DNA from: Lumbricus rubellus
Taxonomy: Eukaryota; Annelida; Clitellata; Crassiclitellata; Lumbricidae
Assembly (NCBI GenBank): GCA_945859605.1
Contig: OX243816.1
Coordinates: 34,845,807 to 34,909,806 of the forward strand
Reading direction: 5' to 3'
Length of the DNA stretch: 64,000 bases
A program made the position numbers and the translations under genes. Position 1 is the first letter of the stretch. Each line of letters opens with the position of its first letter. The notes beneath the pieces are model-generated. The model was not told the DNA's origin. It saw nothing but the letters and a program-made list of their open reading frames with translations, and did not search any database. Shown piece after piece: positions 1 to 11,000 of the stretch.

Positions 1-90
1 TTTGGCCGTGCTAAGGTTGGGAGCGCCTCTGAGTAGCCGCTTGAAGAGGCGCTACATGTATATAAATTCATCTAGTGATTAATGAATCTA
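1..90 (+). mobile_element. LINE 3'-end stub (CR1/L2-like family)
   Basis: Carries the family 3' signature GGGAGCGCCTCTGAGTAG, a short spacer, then GGCGCTA..TATAAAT and an ATGAAT-type tail. The same signature ends the RT-bearing copy at 32443-33504. Confidence 0.6.
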
Positions 91-185
91 ATGAATAATT
101 AATGATTTCCTTGTTCTAATTGGGTTTCTTGGTGTGAATTTATTTTAATTAATTGAATGTTTGGCTTAAATCTTTTCGATTGCAG

Positions 186-3100
186 TTGGGATCAAATGGC
201 CAAGTATGACTTACCGGCTATGCTGAAATTTTCTCTGGCCACTACGCAACAGTCAGAGTTGTTCTACATTGGTCATTCTCAGGGGACTCTCATTGCCTTT
301 GCCAGCTTCTCACAGGATCCACAGCTTGCTAAAAGGGTTAGATAAATCAACTTGTTTTCCTTTTTTGACTGTATGACCTCGATGACCTTGGGCCATTTTT
401 CAGTGAATTTATTTTGGGGTGGGCTCCTTCACCACTGCTGTCCATTTGAAAGGGTGCCGCGTCATTTTAGATGCTCATAATTATATGGGCCGTGCAAGCC
501 CAAGGTTCATAATCATTGTTTTTCACAATAATTGTTTGCTTTGTATATGAAGCACTCAGGAACATTTTTTTGTGTTTAACAGAGAACATGCTTACTTACT
601 TACCAGTTGGTTGAGTAATGTTTTTTAAATGAGATAGCAAATTACGTGCAATAAGAGAAGATAAGATGAGTACAGTAAGGGCAGTAATTGATTGTCTGCT
701 ACCAATAATTGCCAGATTAGATAAACATGCTTTCTGTTGCTGGCATAGATTAATTACCAAGTTGACTATGAGCTCTTCAGCATCCTAGTGCAGCTGACCT
801 AGCGTTGAACTGCAGAATCTTTTATGTTTAGCTTGTTTGTTTGTATGTGCACTTGTTATAGCACCCCCTTCAAGCTCTCTCTTCTCAGAGGCGCTCCCGA
901 ATGCAGAGCGGACACTGCATCGGAGTTTCACGCCGAAGCGCTGAGCAATTGTGAGTGAAGGACTTGCCCAAGGTCCTTACGCGGCGAGGTGGATTCGAAC
1001 CTCGACCCTTCTGGCTCTAAGGCAACGACGCCACCACTACACCACCGCTCCCTTTAGCGTCACAACTGAACTTCTTCATTGTTGCTTTGCTGCAAGAATG
1101 TAAGCAGAGTATTTGCTAAATGGTCTTGCGTTGTTACTAAATTGTTAGACGTCTACGGCTTTCACCTTTGGTGGTTCACGAGAGAGACCAAAGTGAGAAT
1201 TGCCGGGAATTGGGGTTTCAATTCCCCCAGTCTTTCTTAGGGCCCCATAGTAAACTCTGCTTTTCATACCCCAATTCCAAGTGGATCATAGTCCAACCCC
1301 CACCAGAATATTCCCCAAAATGTTCACACAGAGAGAGACTATTTTGTGAGTGTTTGCATTTTAGGTGAAAGCATTTGTGGCGCTTGCACCTATCATAACA
1401 ATTGGTCATGTTCAGGGCGGTGCTCGGTTTCTGTCTTACTTCGCGCCGGATCTACAGGTGAGTTAGATCAGAAAGATGGTTGAGCCAGATTAAAGAAGTA
1501 CAGGTGAATCAGGTTATTTATTGCAAGGGCGTATCCAGGTGGGCCAATCCGGCCATGGCCCCATTTAGAAATGCCCATGTATCGTGGCCCCCCATTTATT
1601 TTGTAAAAAAAGGTCATCAACTTTGGCGACCAAAATGGTATATTTTCCTGAAAAGTTGGCGATGACAAAAAAGGTCATCAACTTTTTTGGCGGATATGAA
1701 AAAAAAATTCAGACCTGGGCCAAGAATTTTTGGCCCCCCCATCCAAAGTTTCTGTATCCGCCTCTGATTTATTGTGATTACTTATAATAGTAGAAGCTAC
1801 TAAAAATGAACTGGTTAGGAGTAAGGTCTATCATGGTCATAGAAGTCTAAAACACTTGCTGTTACTGTACTATTGCCTGTAGTTTACAAGAAAACTTGCT
1901 GGTGCTCTCAAATCTATTATTATGTCTTGAACTTCATTTTTTATTTGTTGTGTTTTTGGCACAAGTGATGATTTTATTTAGATGAGGTCAAATTGAACTG
2001 AAGTATTTTCTGTATTCTCTCACCTGAAGTTCTCAAGACTTGATTGAGTTGCAAGAATTTTCCTGAATTGTCACTAATTGTGTTAATTATAAATAATAAT
2101 TATGCTCGCTTTCTTTTCATTATACTCTCTTGTTTGTGTCTTGTAGAGACTTTTCGAGTTGTTTGGCTTTGATGAATTTTTGCCAAGCGACAGCGTGATG
2201 CGATTTTTGGCGAACACAGTGTGTCACGATTCCATCTCTCGATATCTCTGTGAAAATGTGATCTTTCTTTTGGCAGGATGTGACATTCGACAGTTAAATG
2301 CAGTGAGAAAATCATGCATCTATTTTTAGCATCGACCTCATCAGTGTTGTTGTTGTCATCATCATCATAATAATAATTACGACAATTTATGTATGTGCAC
2401 TTGTATAACGCCCTTCAAGATGTCTACTAAGAAGCACTCCAGCACGAACACTGAATCGGAGTTTCACGTCGAAGCGCTGAGCAATTGCGAGTGAAGGACT
2501 TGCTCAAGGTCCCTACGAGGTAGCTTGAAGTGGATTCAAACCTGCAACCCTCCGGCTGCAAGGCAACGAACATACCACTACACCACCGCACCGTAACTCA
2601 GCCGTGCCGATACAAGGGCGCCTTACAAAACACCTCATAATTATGCGGGATAAACCTTAGCGAACAATTATATTTTTAGCATGGAATCCCCGTAGATTTT
2701 AAAAGTCCACTGAGCTGGCCGATTGAATAGCGAGAGGAAGTCTGTTTCAACAGTGAGGACCAGCGGCCAAGAAAGCACGATCGCCAAAGCACGCCCTCAT
2801 TCTCATTACATGTCTTATAACTTCATCAGTATCATTATTCGGTACATTTTGTCATCATCATGATCATCAATATTGTCATCTTTATCAGCTATCAACATTA
2901 TTGTCATTAATTAATTATCAGCAGTAGAAAGCTTAAATATTACATAACCCTTATTAGAAAACTATGAGTCAAGACCAAAAAGACATTTATGCTAAATTTT
3001 CTCAATTTTGTGGTGCTTTTATTTTTATTATTTACTGAGAATTTGATATAGCGCTCCTTCCCGGTTCCTACTCAGGAACGCTCCCAGTCCAACCTCGTTC

Positions 3101-6100
3101 GAATAAGACAGTCTTAAGAAGAGAAAGAAATGAAGCAGAAATGCCAATAGGCATTTGACGAAGAATAACAGGGAGCTCATTCCAGGTCGCAGGGCCAGCC
3201 ACGGAGAAAGAACAGCGCTTTATAATGACGGCATATCAATAGCACTTGTTGAGAAGAGTTTTAGTGTTGGTTGTGTCTTGATGTTCCAGAGTCGCCTCTC
3301 AGTGTACGTTTCGCACACACCTGCTGGTTCCTCCGTGCAAAACCTTGGTCACTTTTCCCAGGTGAATAGTGACGATAATTTACATATTATTAAGAAAGTC
3401 GTAACTGCTACAGATTGCATTTGATTTCATATGATTCTCTGGGATTTTAAGTAAATGCTGATGTAACTTAATTAACCATAGGTATTTATAATGCACTTGC
3501 TATAACATTCTTCGTTATTATTACGCATTCATTTAGCACTACTATTTAATTTGATCGACGGTGCAGAGCAAATGTGAATGAAGCACTGGCACAAGGTCCA
3601 TCTCAAGGATGACTCAAAACCTACCGTATACATAATCCGGCAAAACTCCGAACGGCGGTCCCAAATTAAAATATATAGCCTATATCGTCAAATGTTGTAA
3701 TTGTCACACAACAACTTGATATACTTTCCGAAAACATCCGACTTGTGGCTAAAGCGCCACTGGAAAGCAGACAAGTAACTTGAGAAAAGACCAGGACTTG
3801 TTCCACTTCGGTAACGCAACTTGCGCTTGGCATGCATAAAAATCCCTCAATAGTCTGTGTGCGGATGTCCGGGTCAATTTAATAAATCCCGAATCCATTT
3901 CTTCAGCATTTTTTCGTCAATCCAGCTTCTATTTCTTATATACAAAGTGGTCATTGTGACTGACGTCTCGGTAAATCGTAAACAGTATGGCGGCCGTAGA
4001 TGCGTGCATAACAGAGCGGCCCGACATACGGCCCAATATTTCCGCGAAACTTAAAGCACGCTTCAATTTCATCAGAATGACTGCACTAACCCTAAAACTA
4101 ACCCTAACCGACCCTCACGACGCCTAACCTGAGCCCTAACCGACCCTCACGCTTTGCGTGTTGGGATGCATGTTGCGATATCGTCCATAGGCGGCAGTCT
4201 AATTTTATTGCATTCGTTGGCGGCCATACTGTTTACGATTTACCGAGACGTCAGTTTCATCCAGCTTCAACTTCAGTGGTGTGCGCAGTATGGAAATAGC
4301 ATGGAAAAACAGCAATTTTAATTTGGGACCGCCGTTCGGAGTTTTGCCCATAATCCTCCATGATCTTCTCCCACCAGAATGTGTAACTAAATACATAATA
4401 AAATATTATAATTTATCAGTGCGCATTCCAATAGTTTTTGTATATTATTTTCTTTTTTCTGATTTTTTAAGCTCGTACGGTCAAACAAGTTTCAGATGTA
4501 CGACTTCGGCAGTGTCAAACTCAACAAACAACACTACAACCAAGTATGTAACAAGATCTTATTTCTGCTTTTGGTCCATCCATATGTACGCAAAAAATAT
4601 TTTCGACCCCCTCCAGGCCCCTTTCCCCTGTTGCACCTCGTACATTTTGTGGAACCCCCAAGATTCTCTATTCTCCTGTACAAAAGGTAATTAGCTAATT
4701 CAGCAATAAGACATTTATTTCAGCACCATGGGCTACTACTTTATTTTGTTAAGCATCATATCTGCTAGCTAAAAAATTTTAATGGTCATGGTTTACTGTT
4801 TTAATCTGAACAGAATTTAATTATAATGTACCATTAATGATATGCCATTGGACAACTATAGGATAACAAATTTGTTAATAGGCTAATTAATGTGATCCTC
4901 ATAATTAGAAATTTATTTTGCAGACGTACATTTTGTTGAGACCCACCCCTTGCACTGTACGCAAATCGTCTAAATCCCATCACCCTGTCCTTGTGTATGT
5001 GATAATAATTATGGGCAGCTCCTTTCTGCCCCTAAATTTTTTATTTAGACCTTCCTCATTTGCATTAGGAAACTACCGGTACTACGTATTTCATGGACAG
5101 AAATGTTGACTAATGAACGAGTTTACAAATTAGCAGGGACAAAAAGCGAGTTATTAGGTCATGTCAAAACCCGGAAATTACGATACTTCGGTCACATCCT
5201 GCGACAGCAGGACAATATTGAAAATAGTGTCATGACGGGATTGGTGCAGGGTGTTCGCGGTCGCGGTAGACCTAGAATATGCTGGCTTGATAACATCACG
5301 CTGTGGACCGGTTTATCAGGAGCGGCGCTATTGCGGACTGTAAAGGATAGATCTTGCTGGAGTACTTTGGTCCACTCATGTAGCCAACCGTCGCGTAGCG
5401 ACGTCGGCGTATTGACATGACATGACATCTGCCCACTGCTTGAAGACTTTTATTTCCATTGGAACTGTCACTTCTTGTTTAGCTCAACTTTAGTATGCAA
5501 CCTCATGACTCTCCAGCGTTATTTTAATTGCACTTATTGTCACTATGAAAGGTTGTTTGCTGTAAGGAGTCTCGTATGTTTATATTGTGCAGCTTAGTTT
5601 GTTTTGCATGCATTTCTTTGTATAAGCCTAATGTTATCATTTTGTTTTGTTTTAGACGTATCCACCAATTTATAATATCTCCGCCTTCAGCGTTCCCACT
5701 TACGTCTTCTCTGGTGAACATGACCTGCTGTCTACTCCACAGGTAGACATGGAAATCTGCTAATCGGATTTAGTCATTAAACTCTTAGTAAAATAAAAGA
5801 GTTTTGAATTGAATTCTAATAATTATAATATGGGATATAATTTGTATCCTAAATATCGTACCAGTTTCTTTCATCTGCCAGTACTAGAATTGTCTTGGGT
5901 TCTTGTATTTGGTGCATGGGCGGAGACTTGGTCTAGAAGGGGGGGATAGAAGGGGGGGGATGAACGAGTGGCCGAAGGACGATCGCCAAGGCGCGACATT
6001 TTGAGCTGACGGACGGCCGAGTCACCGACGAAATTTTCCATTTTTGCAGGCCAAAATTTCTGACGGCTTTTTTAGTCATTTGGTCAAAATATCCTTAAAA

Positions 6101-6532
6101 CATAACATTTTCCTTGTCGAAAAAGCTGATGACCCTGTCAAAATAGCTTATATTCTAGTCTTTAATTATTGGGTGTTCTTGCAATATTACCAAAATTAAC
6201 CAATTAACCACTGTCAAAATTTACGATGCTATTTAGGAATATTTATTTTCTTAAAGATTGGGGGGACATGGCCACCACAAACATTGGGGGACCGTCCCTC
6301 TGCCCCCTAATTCTCTGCCCATGATTTGGTGTTCTTTTTTCTCATAGTATTTCTGAAATTTCTTATTTGGCTTTAGGATGTGAAAGCCTGGCTGTTGACC
6401 GTGCGCAGTGTCATGTATCACCGGCAGATTCCAAAGTGGAACCATCTGGACTTCATCTGGGGAGTGGAAGCCAATAAAATACTGTACAAGGATGTCATAC
6501 GAATCCTTCAGAAACAGGTGTTGAGGGACTGA
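186..6532 (+). CDS. LIPA-like: Lysosomal acid lipase-like (AB-hydrolase lipase), 3' seven exons
   Basis: Acid lipases hydrolyse cholesteryl esters and triacylglycerols, usually in lysosomes. Exons are 186-336, 1365-1457, 2147-2302, 3290-3361, 4472-4543, 5656-5742 and 6377-6532 (TGA). All junctions are GT-AG and in phase, giving about 261 residues, which fits the C-terminal two thirds of a roughly 400-residue enzyme. The first visible exon begins WDQMAKYDLPAM and carries the nucleophile elbow GHSQG. Later exons hold the family stretch TPAGSSVQN, the catalytic Asp region SGEHDLL, and the catalytic His in NHLDFIWG, so the whole triad is intact. The N-terminus, signal peptide and start lie upstream of the window. 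Introns contain a SINE, LINE stubs and three MITEs. Whether it is lysosomal, gastric or another paralogue cannot be told from this part. Confidence 0.93.
832..1053 (-). mobile_element. tRNA-derived SINE (family 1)
   Basis: Read on the minus strand it starts with a tRNA-like head (A-box-like GGTGTAGTGGTGG, B-box-like GGTTCGAATCC), continues with a body including CTTGGGCAAGTCCTT, and ends with the LINE 3' signature and an ACAAAC-type tail. It lies in a lipase intron. Confidence 0.8.
1524..1766. mobile_element. hAT-like MITE with perfect 8-bp target duplication
   Basis: The 243-bp element is flanked by ATTTATTG at 1516-1523 and 1767-1774. Terminal repeats are imperfect (CAAGGGCGTATCCAGG against CAGAGGCGGATACAGA read inward). 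An 8-bp duplication plus CA-GGCG termini fits hAT. The interior carries GGTCATCAACTTT motifs shared with other elements here. It lies in a lipase intron and has no coding capacity. Confidence 0.85.
2390..2594 (-). mobile_element. tRNA-derived SINE (family 1), diverged
   Basis: Minus-strand copy with the same order of parts: head ending near 2594, GAGTGAAGGACTTGC body (plus-strand reading) and GTATGTGCACTTGTATAACG tail. The B box is degraded. It lies in a lipase intron. Confidence 0.75.
3038..3230 (-). mobile_element. LINE 3' fragment (CR1/L2-like), C-terminal RT tail
   Basis: The minus strand encodes a decayed version of the LINE ORF end (FSVAGPATWNELP-like, then KTVLF), followed by the 3' signature near 3045-3090. 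It is over 80 percent similar by eye to the fragment at 35975-36225. The 3' end lies 60 bp upstream of a lipase exon. Confidence 0.7.
3639..4348. mobile_element. Non-autonomous DNA transposon, perfect 8-bp TSD, nested inverted repeats
   Basis: The 710-bp element is flanked by CATAATCC at 3631-3638 and 4349-4356. Its terminal inverted repeats are identical over 34 bp (3639-3672 and 4315-4348; ends GGCAAAACTCCGAACGG). A second inverted pair (about 33 bp, 3959-3991 and 4223-4255) is nested inside, around a CCCTAA-rich minisatellite. The 8-bp duplication fits hAT, P or Merlin; the GGC terminus does not decide between them. No transposase is present. Confidence 0.9.
4102..4150 (+). repeat. CCCTAA-like minisatellite inside the MITE
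   Basis: About 1.5 copies of a 32-bp unit beginning CCCTAACCGACCCTCACG, preceded by CTAACCCTAAAACTAACCC. The same unit is expanded at 43242-43360. Confidence 0.8.
5103..5425 (+). mobile_element. RTE-like LINE C-terminal fragment
   Basis: The open stretch encodes a typical non-LTR retrotransposon tail: KTRKLRYFGHILRQ, then GRGRPRICWLDNI, then WTGLS. The 5' end is truncated. The fragment overlaps no exon and lies in a lipase intron in sense orientation. Confidence 0.75.
5915..6323. mobile_element. hAT-like MITE with perfect 8-bp target duplication
   Basis: The 409-bp element is flanked by ATTTGGTG at 5907-5914 and 6324-6331. Terminal repeats are CATGGGCGGAGACTTGG against CATGGGCAGAGAATTAGG read inward. 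It ends about 50 bp before the last lipase exon (6377). The interior has CTGATGACC, related to the GATGACC motif of other elements here. Confidence 0.85.
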
Positions 6533-7264
6533 CCGTGCCGCAACTTTTCGACCGGCTGAGCTCACCAAGGGAATTACCTCAAAGTTATTATACCACTTCG
6601 AGTGATGATGATGATAATGGTCTGCTCTTGTGAGCTCTAGAATTCACATTCGGCTGTTTAATTATTATTGGGTGCTAATTTGGGGTTTGCATTAGTCGAG
6701 TACTCATCCAGGTACTGATTAATTACCAGAGTACTAGTATTATTTTTGTTTATGGGTTGTGCTCGGGATTAAGTTTGTATACAGCTACCCGGTGTTAGTT
6801 GTGCCAATTAATTCTAAGTGTAATATTAATTCTAAAAGGTGCACTCGATCGAAAAATGTTCTAAAACAAAGCATATTTGTCATAATTTTTTTGTTATTTT
6901 TAACTTTAAGTTACAGTGTCGTAAGCCGCTTGTGCCTTGTAGATTTTTAGCAATTGTTGGCTTAACTTTCTTGTTTTTCAGATATTTTATGAAAACTTGC
7001 TTGGTCTATGTATTTTGTCATGTGGAATTGCTGCAATTTTTTAATATAATTATGTAACTTTGTAAGAAATGTAATGCTGGTTATTAGGAGTTTTAGGATG
7101 ATTTAGTTCTTTCCAAACAGACGAAGTGGATGTTAGCTAAAACAATCTAAATTTATATCAAGTCTTGAAGTGTGGTTTGTTACGGTTAGGACAGTGGAAT
7201 ATTAGTATTGGTCAAAATTTTAGGCTAACTGTTTTCATCTAGGGTGTTTGTCATGTGAAACTGC

Positions 7265-7270
7265 AATAAA
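7265..7270 (+). promoter_or_regulatory. Candidate poly(A) signal of the lipase gene
   Basis: AATAAA lies about 730 nt after the lipase stop codon (6532), in AT-rich sequence with no recognised element between. It is the first canonical hexamer I see in this stretch and would give a 3' UTR of about 0.75 kb. Confidence 0.45.
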
Positions 7271-7854
7271 TTTGTTGTCTATCCTTGTAAATTATATGGA
7301 CAGTTATTGGATAACCACTGTTGGATATGTTAAAAAAAATCGTGGGGCATTCTACTCTGCATTGAGAACTTGTTTGTACCGTTTAAATTGTTTAGTCAAC
7401 TTGCTCAGGTTAAATGGACTTTAAAGCAGCCGTGTTCTCTTGCATTTATTGCACAAACCTACCAAGAACAACAGCCAGATAATCTTTATTCACGGATTAA
7501 ATGGCCCGAAAGTCATAATCCACTGGAAAGATCCACTTAAAAATACAAGATATTCAGCGATGCCAATGATCAGACTAGCAACCAGAGTTATATCCTGTCT
7601 CCACTTGTCCATTTGCCAATCACAGTGTCGCAAGCAACAGAGATCGGCCATGTAATGTACTGCAAAGTAATGTACTTGGTAACTGGAAATTCATACAGCA
7701 CCATTAGCACATCTCAAAAGCTTTACAGGTAACCTGTAAAACTTCTATAGAGCTACCATGTAGTAATACAAATACACGAGTCAATGGTTGGTTGATAGAA
7801 AAACAAAAAAATCAGATACAAGAGATGTAGGTAATTACAAACTATTTATTAATC

Positions 7855-7860
7855 AATCAC
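7855..7860 (-). promoter_or_regulatory. Candidate poly(A) signal of VPS36
   Basis: TTTATT on the plus strand (AATAAA on the minus strand) lies about 210 nt beyond the VPS36 stop. With the lipase signal at 7265 it gives non-overlapping, tail-to-tail 3' ends. Confidence 0.45.
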
Positions 7861-8070
7861 AAGTATTGCTCCCTATTTACAAACCCCTTGACTTTCAGTA
7901 CAATTCCTTTCAATTGCCTAGATTTCTACCAATCCTGCTAACAACTGTTACCAGTATGTACGTTTGAATAATATGGCAACTAAACACAAACATGGAAAGA
8001 CTTAAAGCTCACAGATTTCAAAACATGTGGCAAAGGGCACAGAACCCTAAAATGGAAAACATTGTCCACT

Positions 8071-11000
8071 TCACGACGAGGTAATGTTTGTCATGAACAG
8101 ATTCGGAAAGAAACGCAAGCCCTCCGTTGATTCATCCCGACACAGTTTTCCAAATCGTTCGGCAATCAGCAACCTAAACGGCACACAAAGGAACTATTGA
8201 GAAACCAAATTAATTCCTCAACACTTTAACAAATACCATATAGTAAAATCAATCAGAATTTATATAGTGCTATTTCAAGATCTCTACTCAGAGGCGCTCC
8301 CTGCCCAGGTCAAGCAAAAAGTAGTCTTCCATAGTTGGTAACACTGAGAACAGTTTGGAAGGTGTCTTTTAATCAAAGGAAGTACATTCCAGGTTGTTGG
8401 ACCAACCACAGAGGAGGAATGGCTCTGTATTGTCGCAGAGCGGGTGAAATGGACCATTAAGTGGAGCATAGTGCATGGCAGCCTACAAGGCCGTAGCCAG
8501 GATTTTATTTCTGGGGGAGGGTGTTTACTCGACCTCGAACATGCAACTGAATTAACTGACTATATGGGTTTGGACGATGATTTAATCTATTGTAAATTGT
8601 CGCATAGAAATAAGAGCTTCAAAATGGAATTCCTTTAATTTAGTTCTTAGCCTACATTATGATTTTGTTAATAAATGCAATTTTATGGTATCATTATTTA
8701 ATTTCGGTCAAACGCCCCCACTGCCTAGCTAAGACCTTGGCAGCCTGTGCAAGCGGAAAGTGGATGGGAATCCGATATAGCTCAGTTCATTCTAAATTTG
8801 AGGCAATTTTGTCAATTTCCTGTTACTTCCTTGCATTTTTGACAAGCCTAATTATTTCTTCACACACAGTGCCTATCCATGTTGACTGGCATGTAATACA
8901 CATGTCTATCTGAAGATTTATGTAGCACCACATGGAGAATGCTGGAGTGCTTACCGTTCTTTTGATAAGACAACAGACGCTCCAATGATCTTCGCAAGTT
9001 CTTCTGCGGTCACAGAACCATTCTTTTCCACCTGCGAATGAAAAAGATGCTTCAAGTGAAACAATTCAGTTGTAACGATCGTCATCGTTATTATAGAGAA
9101 GTCTAATGTACATAAAGATTACACAGAAATGCAAATCAGAAGTGTTTTTAGTGAGTCAGTAGATTGCCAAGTGAGGAACAGTTGGACATTCAGCTGCTGA
9201 AAGGCCAGTAACAATCAAGTCGCTTTGAGGTGTTGAAATTTGATAGGAGAAACTAGAAGCCAGGCTATGGTGGGGTAGAGCAAGTTCACAGACAAGGTTA
9301 AAGTTAGATGGAAAGGTACATGGGAGCATTGCAAACAGCAGCTCTCTCAAGCCGACTGTACAGCCTCCTGCAATACTCAAGTTGTACCAATGCTGAGAAA
9401 CGTGTGCATTAACCGATTGGCCTTAGCAAGAATGCTTTATCTAAGACTGTCTTCATGTAAAGTTGAATTCAGATATATGGCACTTTTAGAAGTCATCTAA
9501 GCAAGGCACAACTCCAGAAATGCCAACACAAACTTTGATTTCTTGAGCATTTACTGAAGGCGATGACTTATGAAAGAGTAAATGGGGGGGGGGGGGGACG
9601 GTGGATTACGATGTACAGAAGCCTAGACCACAGTAATGGCAGTAAATTTTAACTCGCTCAGTATGTGTGTATCTGACTAAAAATCGTGTGTGGCTGCTCA
9701 AGTCCTTCATGCTTAGCACCATCATCTGACGTGCCATCAGTAGACAGCGAAACTAGATAGATGCTAAAACAAACAGACTTAATGGCACTGCAGAACTAAA
9801 TTAAATTCAAAAATCAAAAGATGCAAACCGTTCTCTCGGTTTCAACGACAGTTGCCTCGTCGCTATGAGATCGCAGCTGCAACACCATCACTCCACTTTC
9901 AAAGATGTGCAACCTAAAAATCACACAACACACGTACTGGGTGTTTATACCACATCATTTGACTGCTCCTGAGCTGTATTTGTACTTAGCCAGATGATCC
10001 CTCAGCACCTGAGTCATCTCTATAAGCCTTACGAGGAATAGCTGATCGATAAAAGCACATTATTAAAAGTTTATAGCATCCAACTCAACTACAAGATATG
10101 CCGCTACGCAATTGTTGCAGCATTTTCTGGGGTTACTACTTGCATGTTTTTATTCAATGCCTCAAAACTGTTCACTTATGTTCACAACTAGTTGCGCTAC
10201 ATAAATTGTTTGAGTGAATAAACTAAAGAACATAGACGACAACAATGCCGCAACATGATGGGGATAGAGAGTGATACTTAAACCTGCCAGTTCGATTTAC
10301 CACTGAAGATACATTCGCACCATGTTCTGCTGATTCTCACACGTCCCCCCAGTATTCCAGCCAACAACTCACATGCATTGCACCTTAACGAAAACATGTT
10401 AGCATGCACCCAACCACCTATGGTCAAACAAAGACAACTACATCCACAGAAATGGTAACTTAAAGACAATGGAAGCCTCTCAGCTGTTACCTGACAGGTA
10501 ACTGGAGTCGGTCCAAAGCACGGCATGCGTTGACGAGGTCATCGGGTGACAAAAGCTGCACAAAGACAATCAAGCAAGTGAACCAGTGACTCACCATCAA
10601 TGCAAAATAGACGCTTAATCAATCGGTCAATTGGTGCAGGCCCACATAAAGGTGGGTGCTAAGGGTGCTGCAGCACCAAAGCCCGCAGTTTTGAGGGGCC
10701 TGTAGTTATAAACATGTGCGTGGTGCACTTATAAAGATGGAAATGACAGGTGGACTAAACTATCTGTTTCTGCAAAATTCTAAGTGCTCATTTCTGCATT
10801 GCTTTGTTGCTGAATTTAATACATTTTGGAATTTCAAAAACTGCAATCGCAAATTTTCAATTGAAGGTGTTCCAACCTCTACAACACAAAGCCATGAATA
10901 AATCAAGCCAAACAGCCATAACTCTAATCCTCAATGCAAATAGCCATACCTCTAATCCTCAATGCAAATAGCCATACCTCTAATCCTCAATGCAAATAGC

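Larger units (their letters stand above)
6533..8070. other. Tail-to-tail intergenic region, lipase and VPS36 3' ends
   Basis: AT-rich DNA between two convergent genes. It holds the 3' UTRs and the two candidate poly(A) signals. I recognise no gene or mobile element in it. Confidence 0.6.

Noticed and set aside
4281..4694. A 137-codon open frame overlapping a lipase exon
   Set aside because: Wrong frame for the lipase exon 4472-4543 and starts inside a MITE; the stop-free run is chance.
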